A DNA stretch of 64,000 nt from Brachionus koreanus (GCA_016987375.1 PJRA01000313.1:3418133-3482132), one strand, 5' to 3'; counted from the first letter of the stretch, positions 1 to 13,258 are shown. Made by a program: numbers and translations. Notes: generated from the letters alone by a model not told the origin.

Positions 1-2050
1 AATAATTAAATCAAACAATCAATTTTATATTTTGGAATATATTTATTTTTGAAAGAAAAAACAATGCTCGCAATTATTATTCATTTGTATATCAAATATT
101 GAAGCCAAAACAAAAATAAACATTTTAGCTTAAATTGTTGTTATTTATCCATTTGATGGTTTGCAAAACTGATTAAACAATAGAGCAATTACTCTAAATA
201 GGTGGACAAAAAGTTTCTTTTTAGGGTTTTGGTCACAAACTTATCCAAAATATGTATCACTCAAATTTAGTATTAAAAATCCTGCAATTCAACAGCTTTA
301 ACGCTAGAATAACATTAACACTCAAAACTCATAGGATTTTTTTTTGACCCTTTGTTTTACGTTTCTATATTTAATTTTTATTCCATAAAAATAAAAATAT
401 TTGGCGACAAAATTAATTTTAAAATTCATTAATTTTAGATTTATGATTAAATAAACGATTTTGAAAAATGATTGAATCTATTTAGTTAAAAGCAAAGAAA
501 AGACCTAACACAATATTTCTAGAGAATCGCTCCGGGTTTTGATTATTAAAACAATTGATAATATATGGAATAAAATCTTAGTATTATTTAATAAATAATT
601 AAATTCTATCAAATTTATGTCAAAACCCGAATGTACAATTTTCTTTTATAATTTAATAAAATAAAATGATAAAAGGACAATAAAGGTAAAGTAAAAGCTA
701 TAAAAAAGAATTTATAGTTTATGTTTCTACTAAATTTTCAAAATATTTACGAGGGTCCAAAAAAATTACTGTCTGGGTTCACATACCATGTACACATTTA
801 TTTTTTTGGCCAAATTATAAGTCTGAATAAATTAATAAATAAATTGTAACACTTGAGTATTCTGCGGTGAATTAGTTCAACACATGATAACAATAAGGAG
901 GTCAAGACCTAAAATTTTCACAGTTCCGGCTGCGAGCGCGAATGACTAACTACCCTACCGTCCAAAAATTAAAATAGCTACAAAGTAAACAAATTAAACT
1001 ATGTTCGTTTAAAATATTTTCTAAAATAACAAGAGTTTTCTAGAATTATTTTCATTGATAATAAGAGTAACAAAAAGGATATCCAAGTCATCATTAATAA
1101 TAAATATTCAGATAATTCAAAATAAAGTATCGAAACTAAATGTTAATTAAAACATGTTGAAAAAAATAATTAATGTTTTAGATCGCATAAATATTCATGC
1201 TTACTAATAAATCTTATATACCAAACTTTTTTATTAGAGAATTAAATCGATAATTAACTTAATTATTTTATACAATCTTAGTTTTTTTTTTAATTTTTTC
1301 AATACGTTAAACATGCATGCTGAAAAGAGGGTTAAGGGTTAAGGCTCGGATAAGCCTGTGGAGGTTAATATCCAAAACTATATTTATTATGTTATATATA
1401 TAATAAATCTTATGAATTACTAATGAATAAATGTTCTGGAATAAAAGAGGATCTATTAATCCATGAATTATGGTCTATGAATTTACTTAATTAACTTAAT
1501 TTATATTTTAATAAATTGAGTTCACAAAAACTTGCAAAAAAAGAAGTGTTGTATAAGCGAAAATGAGTTAAGAACAATGTCGGTAGATACAAACAATTTT
1601 TTTTTTTATTTAAAAATATAGTTTGGGTTTAGACCCGGGCAGTTTGGAATGGATCTTAGTCCTTCCTTTCAGCCGCCTGAAAAAAAAGAAATTGCTTTTA
1701 GTAAATTCTGAAATAATAGTAAATTCGGTAAATAATAATTAAAGTAAAAATAATAAGGATAACAGCTACAGTAGACTGCATGTCGAGCAAATCTTTAAGT
1801 AACTTTGTTGGTCTTTTTATCTGAAATCACATACAAAATTTAATAGCAAGAGAAAATAGATTATAAATTATGTAAATATAGATTAATTAAAAAAAAAAAA
1901 AAATTGATCGTAGAATATTACTATTATTATTAAATCAATTAAATGGGCTGTAATTAAGTGAATTACAAATTTTTTTTCTCAATCATTCTTCCGACTTTTC
2001 GACTGCAGTGTTTATTGCAGGGCTCTTTTTTTATCCGATTTTCTTGTAAG
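1..2050. other. Non-coding AT-rich stretch
   Basis: No convincing gene is visible. Two pieces look like dispersed repeats. Around 190-300, words such as GTATCACTCAAATTTAG recur near 12650 and 48530. Around 1610-1690, the sequence beginning ATAGTTTGGGTTT and followed by a CCTTCCTTTCAGCC-like word recurs near 43850-43905. A short GC-richer patch lies near 905-960, but I cannot assign it. The missing 5' exon(s) of the downstream adhesion GPCR could be here or outside the window; I could not find them. Confidence 0.5.
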
Positions 2051-2054
2051 TATT

Positions 2055-2660
2055 TGCTATAGCCACTGAAATCAAGGCGAGCCTATTTTTCAGATTCTCT
2101 CAAAGCTACAAGTGTGGAATATATTAATATTTTTTCCATAAGTTTCAGACATCCTCCAACATTCACTACCATTCATTAGCGTATCATTCACTTTATTATT
2201 GATCAGTTTAAGTTTTTTTATTACTGCTGGTCGTTGATTTCCATGCTGGTTTGAATCTTGCAAAGGTACTTTTTGTTTCCACAATCTATATATTGTATTC
2301 CTATAGTAGGACTGATGAAGCTTCTAAGATATGTGATACGCTCTCAACTTGTAAGCTGTTGATGTTTATTAGGGTGTAAAGTTTATGCTTATTCCCTTAG
2401 TTTTGGTCTCGTTTTTTTCAATTCCAGTTAGTTTAGCGTTATTCACAAGATCTTGCGTTTTGAGATGTATATTAGCTTCTGTATTTGCAATCAACACAAG
2501 ATCATGTCATGGTCAATCAAGACTAGGAACAGAGTTGGAGAGAGTATGCATCCTTGTATTGCAGATTGCCCTGAATTTGTCCAGAATTATATTGCAGTCG
2601 AATTCTTGGAAGAAGAATATTATCAAGTTGACGATATTATGGAGTAAACCATAATATCTA
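2055..2660 (-). mobile_element. Degenerate non-LTR retrotransposon (LINE) reverse transcriptase fragment
   Basis: Read on the minus strand, the upper part encodes the reverse-transcriptase word QGCILSPTLFLVLIDHD, matching the family motif RQGC-ILSP-LF that precedes the YADD loop. Further downstream come LINSLQVESV-like residues and then NGSECWRMSETYGKNINIFH, matching the usual C-terminal LYGSE-WR segment of the same polymerases. Between these are stop codons and frame changes, and the YADD core is missing, so this is a dead internally deleted copy. I infer an RTE/CR1-like or related clade from motif wording only. A relative lies on the opposite strand at 10506-11085. Confidence 0.75.
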
Positions 2661-3236
2661 AGTAAGGTGAAAAGAGTTTATCTTTGTATGCTATTTAAGA
2701 CTTTCTTAAACTCGATTAAAACTTTAAAATTACTGAAATGATATTTTTAAAATATCACATATTCGACTAAAATTGATCTCTCTATATATTAACGTTTAAT
2801 CTTTTTTTTTTATTTTATTTAATCAAATATTTTTATTTAAAAAAAAAAACTTTTTTTAAATACTTTCTTTAATGAATTTTAATATTTGATTTTCATAACG
2901 GTTTTAATAAAAAAATTTAATTTTTTTTATGTTCTATTGTGTTTTTTTTTATGATAAAAATTTAATGATGATGACCAAATATATATTTATTATTAAATTT
3001 TTTAAAAATTTTTTAAAAAAAAATAAATGCAAAGATGCTAGTATACTTACATACATGTGCTTTTATAAAATAAGTGCCCCTAATTTTTTTTTATATTTTA
3101 TTTAAATATATTATTATTTTCAAAGGCTAACAAAAAAAAACTGAATATCACACAATTTTTTAATTTGACTTAAAAGTCAATTTTTCATTAAAACCTCTTT
3201 GACTGAAAAAATTTAATCTATTTTTTTAAATTTTAG

Positions 3237-6200
3237 TAATTTATCCAGCAACCGATTCAGAGTACTAAGACTCGACGATGGTTTTGAAGATTTGACTAAT
3301 CTTCGCATATTGGACATTTCATCCAACAATTACTTAAGAAGTCCATCACCAAAATATTTCCTGAAAAAATTTCGATATCTGGAAAAAATGTAAATTTTTT
3401 GTCAATTTTTCAAACTAATAATAATCAAAATATTAATCAAACCTAGCTTTCTTAACAATTTGGATCAAATCAACTGTGACCAAGCTCTTAACTCAAACAA
3501 ATTGGTATCTATCGATTGCAAATGGCTTAGAACAATTCTTTACTTGTTCAAAAGAAACATATCAGTGATAATAGATAAACCTAGCAGATGTGATGTAAAT
3601 AAATTGGTGAATAGTGTTTCCTTAATGTCCCGTTGCTTTCGAGATCTTTACAATTCATACAGATTTACCGAATCCAATCGAACCCTTTTAAGCACCGATA
3701 ACTCGAAATTTGAATTCAGAATCGAGCCTGAACTCAATCAAATTCTGATCGAGGGCGACACTCTTGAACTTACTTGCAAGCTTAAGAAAATAAATTTGCT
3801 TAGAAAATTTCGAAGCAAATCGGCCAACTTTTATCGATCAAAAATAAAATGGTTTTTCAATGATCAAACCCAATTAATGATATCGACTATTTATTATACC
3901 AAAGATACACCAACACAAATTCAAATAATAGAAAATAAATCAAAGTTTAAATTAGATGATCTGATAGAATCCAAGCTTGTTATTTCAAATACTATATCAG
4001 GCCAGCATACTGGAAAATATTCATGTGTGGCAAGTTTGCATTTAAATGATAAAAGATTGAATGTAAACACTTCACAGGTTGAGATAAAAGTTCTTACTAG
4101 ACATCAGCTTAACGTTATAGAACCCAGTGTTGAAGAGACAAAAATCAAGTCACCATACTGTCCAGAGATAATAACACAAACATATAAAGGTATATTTAAG
4201 TGGCCTAGAACGCTTGCTAGCTCGAAAATAACACAAAAATGTACTGGTACAAATTCATCGGCTTTTGCTATTTTTGAATGCAAACAAGATGGCCAATGGT
4301 CTGATTATATGAATTTATCGAAATGTTTCTTTGAATCTAATCTGACAAGATATTTATTTGGACTGGAAAAAAGTAAAAAAAGTGTTAATTTAGAAGAGTT
4401 TATTAGGCAAATAATTTCGATTCAATCGAATAATAATTCAAATTCAAAGCAATCGCTGAATAAATTTGATGTTCTAAATATACAAAAGTATTTAATTGAA
4501 TTAATGAATAAGAATCGAAGTGCCATTCTCAACTCCAACTCTTGGAAACATGAATTCATCTTTTTAAATGATATGCTATCAAAATTAAATGAATTTTATC
4601 TAAAACAAGCTAAACTAACTGATATCGACATTTTTGGAAATTATTTTTTTAATGTTTTAATCGAAGTTTTGAGTTTGAATAATCATAAATCAAACGGCAT
4701 TCAAAGTGATCTATTGTCTTCATATCTGGCCATGTACTCAATTTCAACACATGAATATAAGAATCTTAAAAATAAGTACGACACTTTTTTACATTTTTTA
4801 AAAATATCTATTTTATCTAACTTTGAATTTTCAATTCATGAACTAAATATTATACGAAATTAAGAAAAAAAGAAGAAAAAATTATTTTCACTAATTTACT
4901 AAATTATGAATGAAAAATTTTAGTAACATTCTAAAATTAGGTTTATTGAAAAGATAGTTCTTTAAGCTGGATTTTATATTTTTCTATTACCAGAAATATA
5001 TAAATTATAAGCATAAAAGTCTGGAAAAAGTCGTAACAAGTCATTAATTAAAAAGTCAAGACTTGGATTAGTAGGAAAAATAACATAAGTACAATTCGCG
5101 ACTTACAGATTACTTTTAATGTTTTTTTTGAAAAGTCATTTAAATTTTTTTACTGTAAATATGCATCTTCAAAGGCAAAAACTTGATTGTCAATTAAACT
5201 GGATAAAAAATTTAAATTAACAAAAAAAAAACTTTAGAAAGGCCAATTCAGTATTGTAAATTTTTAAAAACCTGCATCCCAAGTCATCTGCAAGTCGTGA
5301 ATTGTACTTTTTATTATTTCTTATTAAAGACTTGTTACTCAAACAATATGAATGTTGACTTTCTAAAACAGTGAATAAAAACATAAACTTGAAAATTTTT
5401 ATTCAATTATATTACTAAAACATAAAACTTAAACAATAATGAAATTGAATTTTGCAAATCGTAACTAAAACATAAAATATAGATTAAAATATAATTTATC
5501 ACCAGTTTTGAAAGTATTTGAGCAAGTAGTAGTAGTAAAATTAGAATTAAGGGCGATAGTAAAACCCAGGGTATAAATACTAAACGATTTGTAAGCAAAA
5601 ATAAATTAAAAAAAGGGAAGCAAGTCCATGGTATGAATAAGAATAATTAGGATTTGAATTAGAATTTTTTATGCTTTTTTGGATAATTTGGGTTAAAAAT
5701 TTTAAAAAATGTAAATGTTTTACACAAATTAAAAAAATATTGACCCAAATAGTAAAATTAAATAAATGTTTTATTCACAAATTTTTTTATGCTTTGATTC
5801 ACTTTTTTTAAAAGCCAATTTTAGTTTATGCTTGAGTCACGTTTTAAATGCTTTTTTAACATTGTATATGTTTATTTAATCTTCATTTAGATTTTTGGAC
5901 CTTAAAGGATATTAATAACAATTTTAGATTTAATTTTTTAGTTGTTTTTTTTAATATATGCAGAATGAGAATTTGTTGTCCTGTCAATATTTAGATTTTT
6001 TTAAAGCTCTATCTGGGAAAAACATTATTTTGCTTATGTTATTTCTTAACGACTTGGAACAATTTTGATAAAAATAAGCTAGTTTTTTAAATTCTTTTTT
6101 TTTTCTTTTTTGACAGCATTGAAAAGAAAAATTTTTAAGAGAGACATAACATGATATTCAGTATATTTTTATTTCAAGTTTCAAATATAATAATACTTTT

Positions 6201-9200
6201 TGAGAGACGATTCTAAAAAATTAAGACAGAGAATATTGGCTTTAAAATTTATTTTTGAAAAAATAATTCTAAATTTGTATAACAAATTTTAAATTGTTAA
6301 ATTTTAATTTTCACCGATGTATTTATCTCATCTTCTTAATGGCAAATTCATATTTTAAAAATAATAAAAATTTTAAATATTTTTTTGTCATGTGACACTT
6401 TTTTTTTAATAAATCTAAATTAATATTAAGATTTCTTAAAATTGAAAAATAAATTTTTTTTAAAGCTTAAGTTGCAAAATCAATCGATTCCAATTAACTC
6501 AGCAAATATATTTCAAATGTGATGATAAAATTGAAAACCAAGCTGAATCTCGAATAGATTTTGATAACAAAATGATTTCCTCATACATGCAGTTTTCTAA
6601 AAATTTGCAATTCATATTTTTTGAAAATGATCATCTCCTTCCAAGCGTAATTCAGAATCAAACTAGTGAAAACCCATCAAATTATGATCTTATAAACTTG
6701 GTCGACTACAATCGCTTGTTAGACAGCAACGAACTTGTCAAGTCATCAAATAAACTTATCTCACAAATAGTTGGCTTCATGAGCGCGCCTAATTTCAATC
6801 AGCCGAACAATTTTAATCTCAGTCTTGAAATAAAAATGCCCGAATTATACTTTCGAGTAATTGGCTTGATTGAATCAAAACTCAAAATCAAACAATCCGA
6901 GTTAAATAAACAAAATTCAACTTTTAAAAGCAAAAAAAAAATCGAAAAAGAAAAAAATTTATTTGATCAAATATTTGCGCAGAATTCGCTTCTAAGCGAA
7001 ACAAATTCGCTTTATTTTGATATTAGTTCATCGACACCCAAGACCAGCAATAATGTTTTACTAATGAACAAAAATCTCGTTCTGAAAAATTACGATTCTT
7101 CCATTGAACAAATATATGATAAACATTTTTTAACCAATTCAAAAAGGCTTAAAAAATTCAAAAATTTTTTAGTAAAAAATTGGTTTAAAATTGAAAACTA
7201 TCAAGTTTTGTATGGTATGTTCAAGAATGACACAAATGGTCCTCATATCGAATGGTCTGACAAAAATTTCAATTCGATTTGTGACATCAGTCATCTAAAA
7301 ACTTCTACTAGTCACGCTCTTTTTTTGCATTTAAAATGCAATCTCACTGCTAAAAATAACAATATTCATTTCATTGGTCTTAGACATTCACCAGACAACA
7401 TCCAAATCAGTGACTCTAATATTCAAAATTCCAATTTATCCTCAATTATTAGACTAATAGATGATTTTGCTAAACTCTATCGCATTAATATAAAAGATGA
7501 CTTAAACACAAATCAATCGATAATGGCCCAAATAACAACTATTCTAAGCAGCAATTACCAATTTTTCGATCATAAAGTTATTTACTTTTTTTCTATTATA
7601 TCAATATTGATTCTACTAGCCAATATAACAATTTATTTAGTTTTAAAAAAAAGTCTCCTAATGCCAAGATCATTTCAACATTGTATCATAAACAAATGGC
7701 TCTCAGTTTTGTCTTTGATTTTTTCATACATAATTGGCATTAGACAAATTTTTATGCCTCAATTGTGTTTTGCCACTGCAATAGGATCACATTATCTAAT
7801 GCTTTCATCATTTATTTGGTATTTACTCTATTATTGGTGTCTTTATTCAAAGCTTCGTGTGCTAGAAAAACGAAATTTTAATTTAATATTTAACAAAAAT
7901 GACATACAGCTAAAAAAGTCGTCTGATCATGATGATGAAGAGGAATATGTAAAAAAGCCAGTGGTGCACTTGTACATGCTGGGCTATGGAGTGCCTATTT
8001 TATTGGTTTCAATAATAATATCAATAACTAAAAGAGATTATGTGCAAGTTCCATATTCAGTTTGTTTTACCAATGAACCAAATATTTTAATAGGAAGCAT
8101 AATACTCCCGGTTTGTTTTATATTTTTGGTTCAGCTGGTGCTTGTCGGTCTCATTTGGGCCACACTCAGACGCATTGTCAAGGATCTTAACATGGACGAC
8201 TACGAGACGAAGCCCGAAGACGTCAAACTTCATGAAGAAAAAAAAGAGCTGTGCAAAAATTGGATTATCAACAAAGATCTAAATGTAGATGATTGCATTG
8301 AAATAAAAACAAATCCTCAAAAAAGTGTGGTTAACTTCAATCGTGATGCATATCCGGAATCAAATACTTCGTTCAATTCGGACTCGGATCGAACAAGTAT
8401 TATGGACACCCAGCACAAACCACACATTCAACTTAAATTCTCTTTAATTTCATCATTTATTTTTTTGAGCATTTGCGTTCTTGCTGGCTGTGCAAGCATC
8501 ATGGATGGTGAATTTGTCTACACATATCTTTTGTCTCTCATTTTGTTCATCTATTCTATTATGGAAATTTCTTTTTATGTCCTCAGTCGTGATGATTTAT
8601 TTGCATTAGAGCTTAATTTTTCTTTTAGTTTTTCAAATGACAAAAACAAAAGTGAAGAATCGAGTGCAAGCAATTCAAATGAGACAAATAGTCAAGACAA
8701 CAATTGGTATTTTGAGTCTGGTGAGGAGAAACCAAGTTGTCCTAAGATTGAAGACATGTATGAAAGGTTTAATTTTAACGATTTGAATAGTACAAAAAAA
8801 AATGTTACAAACACAATTTTGGAAGAGGAATCAATGGAAGAGGATGATCACAAGAGGTCTATAAGTGATGCGTTGTTTTCAGCCAAAAAGAGTCAATCAG
8901 CAGTGAGCAAAAGTTTGGCCGAAAAAGTAGATGAGTCAAAAATGAGTGATTTGAGGCCAAGTTTAGCAATTTCAGAAGACCTAAGTGACTCAACGATCTG
9001 TAGTCAAATGATCTATGAGTCGAGATCTAAAAAAGTCAAGAAAAATTTTTATTCTCATGATGATAGAGTTATAATTGAGGAATATGTGTCAAAGTTGGAC
9101 GATTTGTTATCGAGTAATTGTTTGGTAAATACAGGTGCTGCTGTCGAAACGGTAGCATCTATTGCTAAAATAAAGCGAAAAAGTAACGGATCTATGACTT

Positions 9201-9481
9201 CATCTGTAGTGACCACTTCGAACGAGTCCAATTTTAATACTAATCACATTACTAACCCGCAGGTTGTTGTGAATAGTTATCTAGGAGATGAAGAGATTTA
9301 TAACTCAAATTCAATTTATCAAATTGGCTCATGTAGTCAAAGAAGCTCAAGCACTTGTTCAAATGTTTGGCAGAAAAATTCTATTGAGAGAACGAGTGGC
9401 AAATTTGCAACACGCGCCAAACAGTGCTCGACATCACATAAAGCAGCCAATTTAAGCGTTAATCATGAGACCAGTGTTTGA
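3237..9481 (+). CDS. ADGRA: Adhesion G-protein-coupled receptor, subfamily A (GPR124/GPR125-like), 5' end missing
   Basis: Exons 3237-3389, 3447-4775 and 6466-9481 join in phase (introns 57 and 1690 nt). Exon 1 carries leucine-rich repeats (NLSSNRF, NLRILDISSNN). Exon 2 finishes the LRR cap (INCDQ...IDCKWL), then an Ig domain (LELTCKL ... GKYSCVAS) and a hormone-receptor-like cysteine motif (YCPEI ... FECKQDGQWSDY). Exon 3 gives the GAIN-like region, seven hydrophobic segments from about 7580 to 8600, a long polar tail and the terminus HETSV, a class I PDZ ligand like the C-terminal ETTV of vertebrate GPR124/125. LRR-Ig-HRM-7TM is the diagnostic ADGRA order. The GPS cleavage motif is degenerate, lacking a clear HL/T, as is known for this subfamily. 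Signal peptide and first LRR exon were not found. The large intron holds a foldback element. Family assignment is strong; orthology to one vertebrate member is not resolvable. Confidence 0.88.
5031..5340. repeat. Foldback element inside adhesion GPCR intron
   Basis: The arm at about 5031-5115 (containing AGTACAATTCGCGACTTACAG) is imperfectly inverted at about 5275-5340 (containing CAAGTCGTGAATTGTACTTT). The outer words AACAAGTC and GACTTGTTA pair as well. The roughly 160-nt centre is plain AT-rich DNA without coding capacity, so this looks like a MITE-like palindrome. No target duplication could be fixed. Confidence 0.7.
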
Positions 9482-10018
9482 ATTAGAAGTATTGTAGATT
9501 ATATAAGAAAATTTTGTAAATTTTTATCCTCTGTTTTATTTCATTAAAAATTAGTAATTAAATTTTTTTTTCAATTTTTTTTGTTGATCATTTTGTCAAT
9601 TTTTTTATCTAAAATTTGTTTTGAAAATTTGAAAATAATTATAATCAATTAATAAAAATCTGTAAATTTTATTTATTGGTGTTCAAATTTTTATTCTAAA
9701 TTTTTTTTCAGTTAGGTTTTCGGTTTAAAACTTGATTGTTCTTGAATTAACAGTGAGTTGTTTTCTAAAAAATGATACAATCTGTAATAGATCAAGCAGT
9801 TTCCCAAGACAACTGATAATACAAATTGGTCGATAACTAGATGAATTTTAAGCAAGAGAGGTATTATGGTGATATTTGTGGTGCGACTGGGCTCCTAGGG
9901 ATATGTTAAATAATAGTAGCAAAGTAAATGTCGAAAAATGAAGATATTTTGTTGTCCAACTATTTAAAATACTATATCTTAGAAAATTAAAAAAGAAAAA
10001 CTCTTAATGATAAAGTTT
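9482..10018. other. 3' flank of adhesion GPCR, no gene seen
   Basis: AT-rich sequence holding the probable 3' UTR; several AATAAA-like words occur soon after the stop (for example TTAATAAAAATC near 9650). No ORF, RNA gene or clear repeat was recognised. Confidence 0.4.
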
Positions 10019-10505
10019 AACGGTCAAAATAAAAATCGACCATGTGGTGACCGGTCAACTGATGAACTGGTCGTGTTTAGACCAGTCGGTCACACGATCT
10101 TACAATCTGAAAAAAAATTTTCGTATTTTAAAAAATTCTTACGAGTAAAAACATGGGAAATTTAGATTTATAAAAATAAATCAACTTATTAATAATTTAC
10201 CTTTTGATTGATTAAATGAATTTTTAGAATCTTTTAACCTTAGCTTCCTTGAAGGTAAAGTCCCTAAATCATTGAAAACTGACAATATGTGGAATGGAGC
10301 ATGCTATGTTTTCATTTAAAAACTTATATAAAATTTAATTTATTTTATTTTTTTTAAACACCTATATTTCCCATATTTTTACCACTAAGTATTTTCTTTA
10401 ATACCAATTTTTTTTGAACTGTGTAACCGTGTGGCCTGCTGATCTAAACATGACCGGTCTATCTGTTGGCCGACCATCACATGGTCGGTTTTAATTTAAA
10501 CGGTT
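10019..10505. repeat. Foldback/MITE element with long terminal inverted repeats
   Basis: About 80 bp at the left (10019-10100: AACGGTC..., CGACCATGTGGTGACCGGTC, ACTGGTCGTGTTTAGACCAG) is repeated in inverse at 10425-10505 (GTGTGGCCTGCTGATCTAAA, CATGACCGGTC, CATCACATGGTCGGTTTT, AACGGTT). The arms are strikingly GC-richer than their surroundings. The roughly 320-nt interior has no ORF. The right end abuts a LINE fragment. The arms are clear; superfamily and target duplication are not. Confidence 0.82.
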
Positions 10506-11085
10506 ATTAGGCAAGGTCTTGGTCATTTTTTTTGGGCAAAAACATAAGAAGCTGGCCAAAATAAAAGTAATGTGCATAAATACTAAATTGGACACATTGA
10601 TCACCATTGATGATTCACAAGTCGAGTGTGTAAACGAATTTACATACTTAGGAAGCACCACTAGTACAGCAATGGGAACATAAAGAGACATAAAGAAAAG
10701 ACTTGCTAAAGCAAAGATTACCTTTGCTAGACTCCGACCAGCTTGGAAATCAACAAGTTATAACAAGGAAACAAAACTCAAACTGTTCAATTCTGTAGTA
10801 AAAGCAACACTAATGTATGGAAGTGAATGTTGGGTAATGTGTGAATTTGATAAAAGAAGTCTGAACACATACTGTAAGCCTGCGAAAGATTCTGGAGATA
10901 CACTGACTTGAGACTCTGTCAAATNNNNNNNNNNNNNNNNNNNNNNNNNNNNNNNNNNNNNNNNNNNTGAAAGAGCTCACCGAAATGGTATTTACATGGG
11001 GAGAAGCAAAGGTGAAGGCGAAAGATCGACTTGAGTGGAAATCAAAAGTAATGACCCTATGCTCCACAAGGAGTGAATAAAGAAA
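10506..11085 (+). mobile_element. LINE 3' fragment (reverse transcriptase C-terminus), interrupted by N gap
   Basis: Plus-strand translation gives KVMCINTKLDTL, VECVNEFTYLGSTTS, RLAKAKITFARL, LKLFNSVVKATLMYGSECW and, after the gap, MVFTWGEAKVKAKDRLEWKS. These are the standard order of motifs at the C-terminus of LINE polymerases (FTYLGS, then LYGSE-W, then the terminal RLEW-like patch). A stop interrupts the frame near 10682 and the upstream polymerase domain is missing, so the copy is 5'-truncated and dead. Confidence 0.82.
10925..10967. other. Assembly gap (43 N)
   Basis: A run of 43 ambiguous bases inside the LINE fragment. The family alignment suggests that only a short piece of the polymerase C-terminus is missing, but the true gap size is unknown. 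Confidence 0.99.
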
Positions 11086-11676
11086 AAAAAATTAAAAAAA
11101 TTAGCTTCCTTTGAGAATAGATCTATTCAAATTAGGTATATCGTACTTTAATGACGTAAAAAGTAATGAATGTAGTCTAGTTAACTCCAGTATGTTGTTA
11201 AGGCTTAACCCCGAAAGAGTGGCTGAATTGATATATTTTTTACACAACATTTATATATTATATATTGGATTATTCTTTTATTTCAAAATGCTAAGATAAA
11301 AATAATTATCCCAAAGGTTTTAAAATATTCTAATTAATTTCAAAGACTTTTATTTTTTATTTTGAAAAATAAAATATTCAAAAATAACAAACTATTAAGT
11401 CAATAAAATTTCCAAATTTCTTCTAATTTCTTCACACGTCTTCTTTATTACAAAACAAAAATTAAAATAGCCATCTATAGAATTTATATTCTACTCTTTA
11501 AAATTTTTTTCAAATGAATAATTTAATATTGAATTATATTCCAATATTCGATGGTTATTCAACGAAACAAAGAATTTTTTTTAATTTTCTTATCTTTATT
11601 TTAGATAATGTAAATTTATGATTTAATCGCAGTTTTTCAAGCGATACAAAATATAATGTGGAACACCGTTATTTAC

Positions 11677-12472
11677 TTAATTTTGATTTATAACCATCCT
11701 CGGTTTTTTAAAACTTTCAAAAACTACCTTGAACAAAATAATAGAGCTAAACAAAATTACATTTAAAACTAGAAATAGTATGGTAAATATTAAAATAAGT
11801 CCTATTAAATAAGCAGTGTTTGATTGACAATCATCTGGCTTTAAAATACATTTTGTTCGTTCATCTGATAGATTTTGAAACACAAAAATAAATAATACTG
11901 TCACAATCATAAATATAAAATTAATTACAACAGTGATTATCAACATTATTATATTTTTACAACTAACTAAAATTTTAATTTGCTTTATTAGAATAAATTG
12001 CATTATTTCAAGGACTCACTTGTAAGAAGCGTTACAAAAACACTCAAAATTATCAAACTGCCTGAAAAAATTCCTCCTTTTAAAGAAAAAATTTAACAAT
12101 GAAAACATTATAAGGAAGAATAATACCAACTATTTGGTCTAAAATATTCCAATCGTTCATTTCTCTTAGTATAATTATTTCTCCTGAAATTAGAACCAAT
12201 CCACAAGCCAGAAGCAATATTGAATGTAAAATCACATATGCAGTGGAAAAATTTGCTTGAAGTCGAAGGTTTCTTTTCGAAGCATAAATTCTTTTAGAAT
12301 TAAAAAATTCACCATTTGAATAAACAGATTGGTGATATGAAGTATTAGGTTGACTGGAATTTGGATCAGTAGATTGTTGAATATTATATTGTCGACTCCT
12401 TTTGTTTGGATTTTGATCACTTGGTAATAAATCCAAATCAATAAGATTTATCATCTCATTTGGACTATTCAT
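11677..12472 (-). CDS. Four-transmembrane protein, paralog 1 of a local family
   Basis: Three exons on the minus strand: 12472-12127, 12076-12020 and 11966-11677 (230 aa). The N-terminal ~65 residues are polar and Asn/Ser-rich, followed by four hydrophobic segments: YVILHSILLLACGLVLISGE, GIFSGSLIILSVFVTLL, a third near MLIITVVINFIFMIVTVLFI, and a fourth near YLIGLILIFTILFLVLNVIL. The TM3-TM4 loop has two cysteines (KCILKPDDCQ). The exon layout, including a 57-nt middle exon and phase-1 introns at identical positions, matches the gene at 13259-14183, so they are duplicates. The two are head to head with 786 bp between start codons. The topology is tetraspan- or MS4A-like, but I do not recognise a named family. 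Confidence 0.8.
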
Positions 12473-13258
12473 TCTGGTATTTAAAAAAACTGTTTAAAAT
12501 CTAAAAACCTCATTATTAACAAAATATTGATAAAAATTAGCAAATTTTTGAACAAAATACAAAAGTAAAAATTTAAAATTGTAATAACTTTTTTCCTTTA
12601 GTTCCAAAACTAATTCTATAAATTGTATCATGTTGTACATAGCATGTATCACTCAAAATTGCAAAATTTCTGCAAATAAATTTCAATGATTTTCTAATAC
12701 ATAAACTATTTTTAATTAACTTTTTGTTTATGTGTTTAAAAAAATTTAGAAATTTGAATTAAAAATTTGATTCTCAAAAAACTGATAATTAAACTAACGT
12801 TTAGATAATGGTTAGAACATTTAAAATATTTCAGATAAATGATGAATACCTTTATCATTTAATTACTATTAAAAATGATAAAATTAATCAAATAGCTATT
12901 TCAAAAAATCAAGTCTAAATTTTGAAATAAGTTTTTTGTATTTCAAACAAAATTAATAAAAAATATTCCTAAAAACAAAAAAAAAATTGTAAGAAATTAT
13001 TACTTTTGAACAAAATATACCCAAAATCAAAAAAGATTCCTTAATTATTTTCGCAATTTTGAAATTATTTTTTTTTAAAAACGGATTTTAATACTAAAAA
13101 TTTTCTTGTCTTTTCAAGTTTTAATATATATTAAATTTAGATAAAAATATCTGATTAATTTATTTAAATCATTATTTCATAATGAATTATCTTATCTCAA
13201 TTAAATAAAATCTCATGATGAATTCACTTTTTCTAAAAAAAAAATATTAAATTAAAAA
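12473..13258. promoter_or_regulatory. Divergent intergenic region between two four-TM paralogs
   Basis: This 786-bp stretch must hold the 5' regions of both flanking genes. It also contains a repeat fragment near 12585-12720 (ATAACTTTTTTCC, GTATCACTCAAAATTG, TTTCTAATACATAAACT) resembling arms of the palindromic element at 48406-48760. No specific promoter motif could be fixed. Confidence 0.4.

Noticed and set aside
1320..1350. GGGTTAAGGGTTAAGG run, telomere-like
   Set aside because: Only two imperfect units; no array, so no support for a telomeric repeat.
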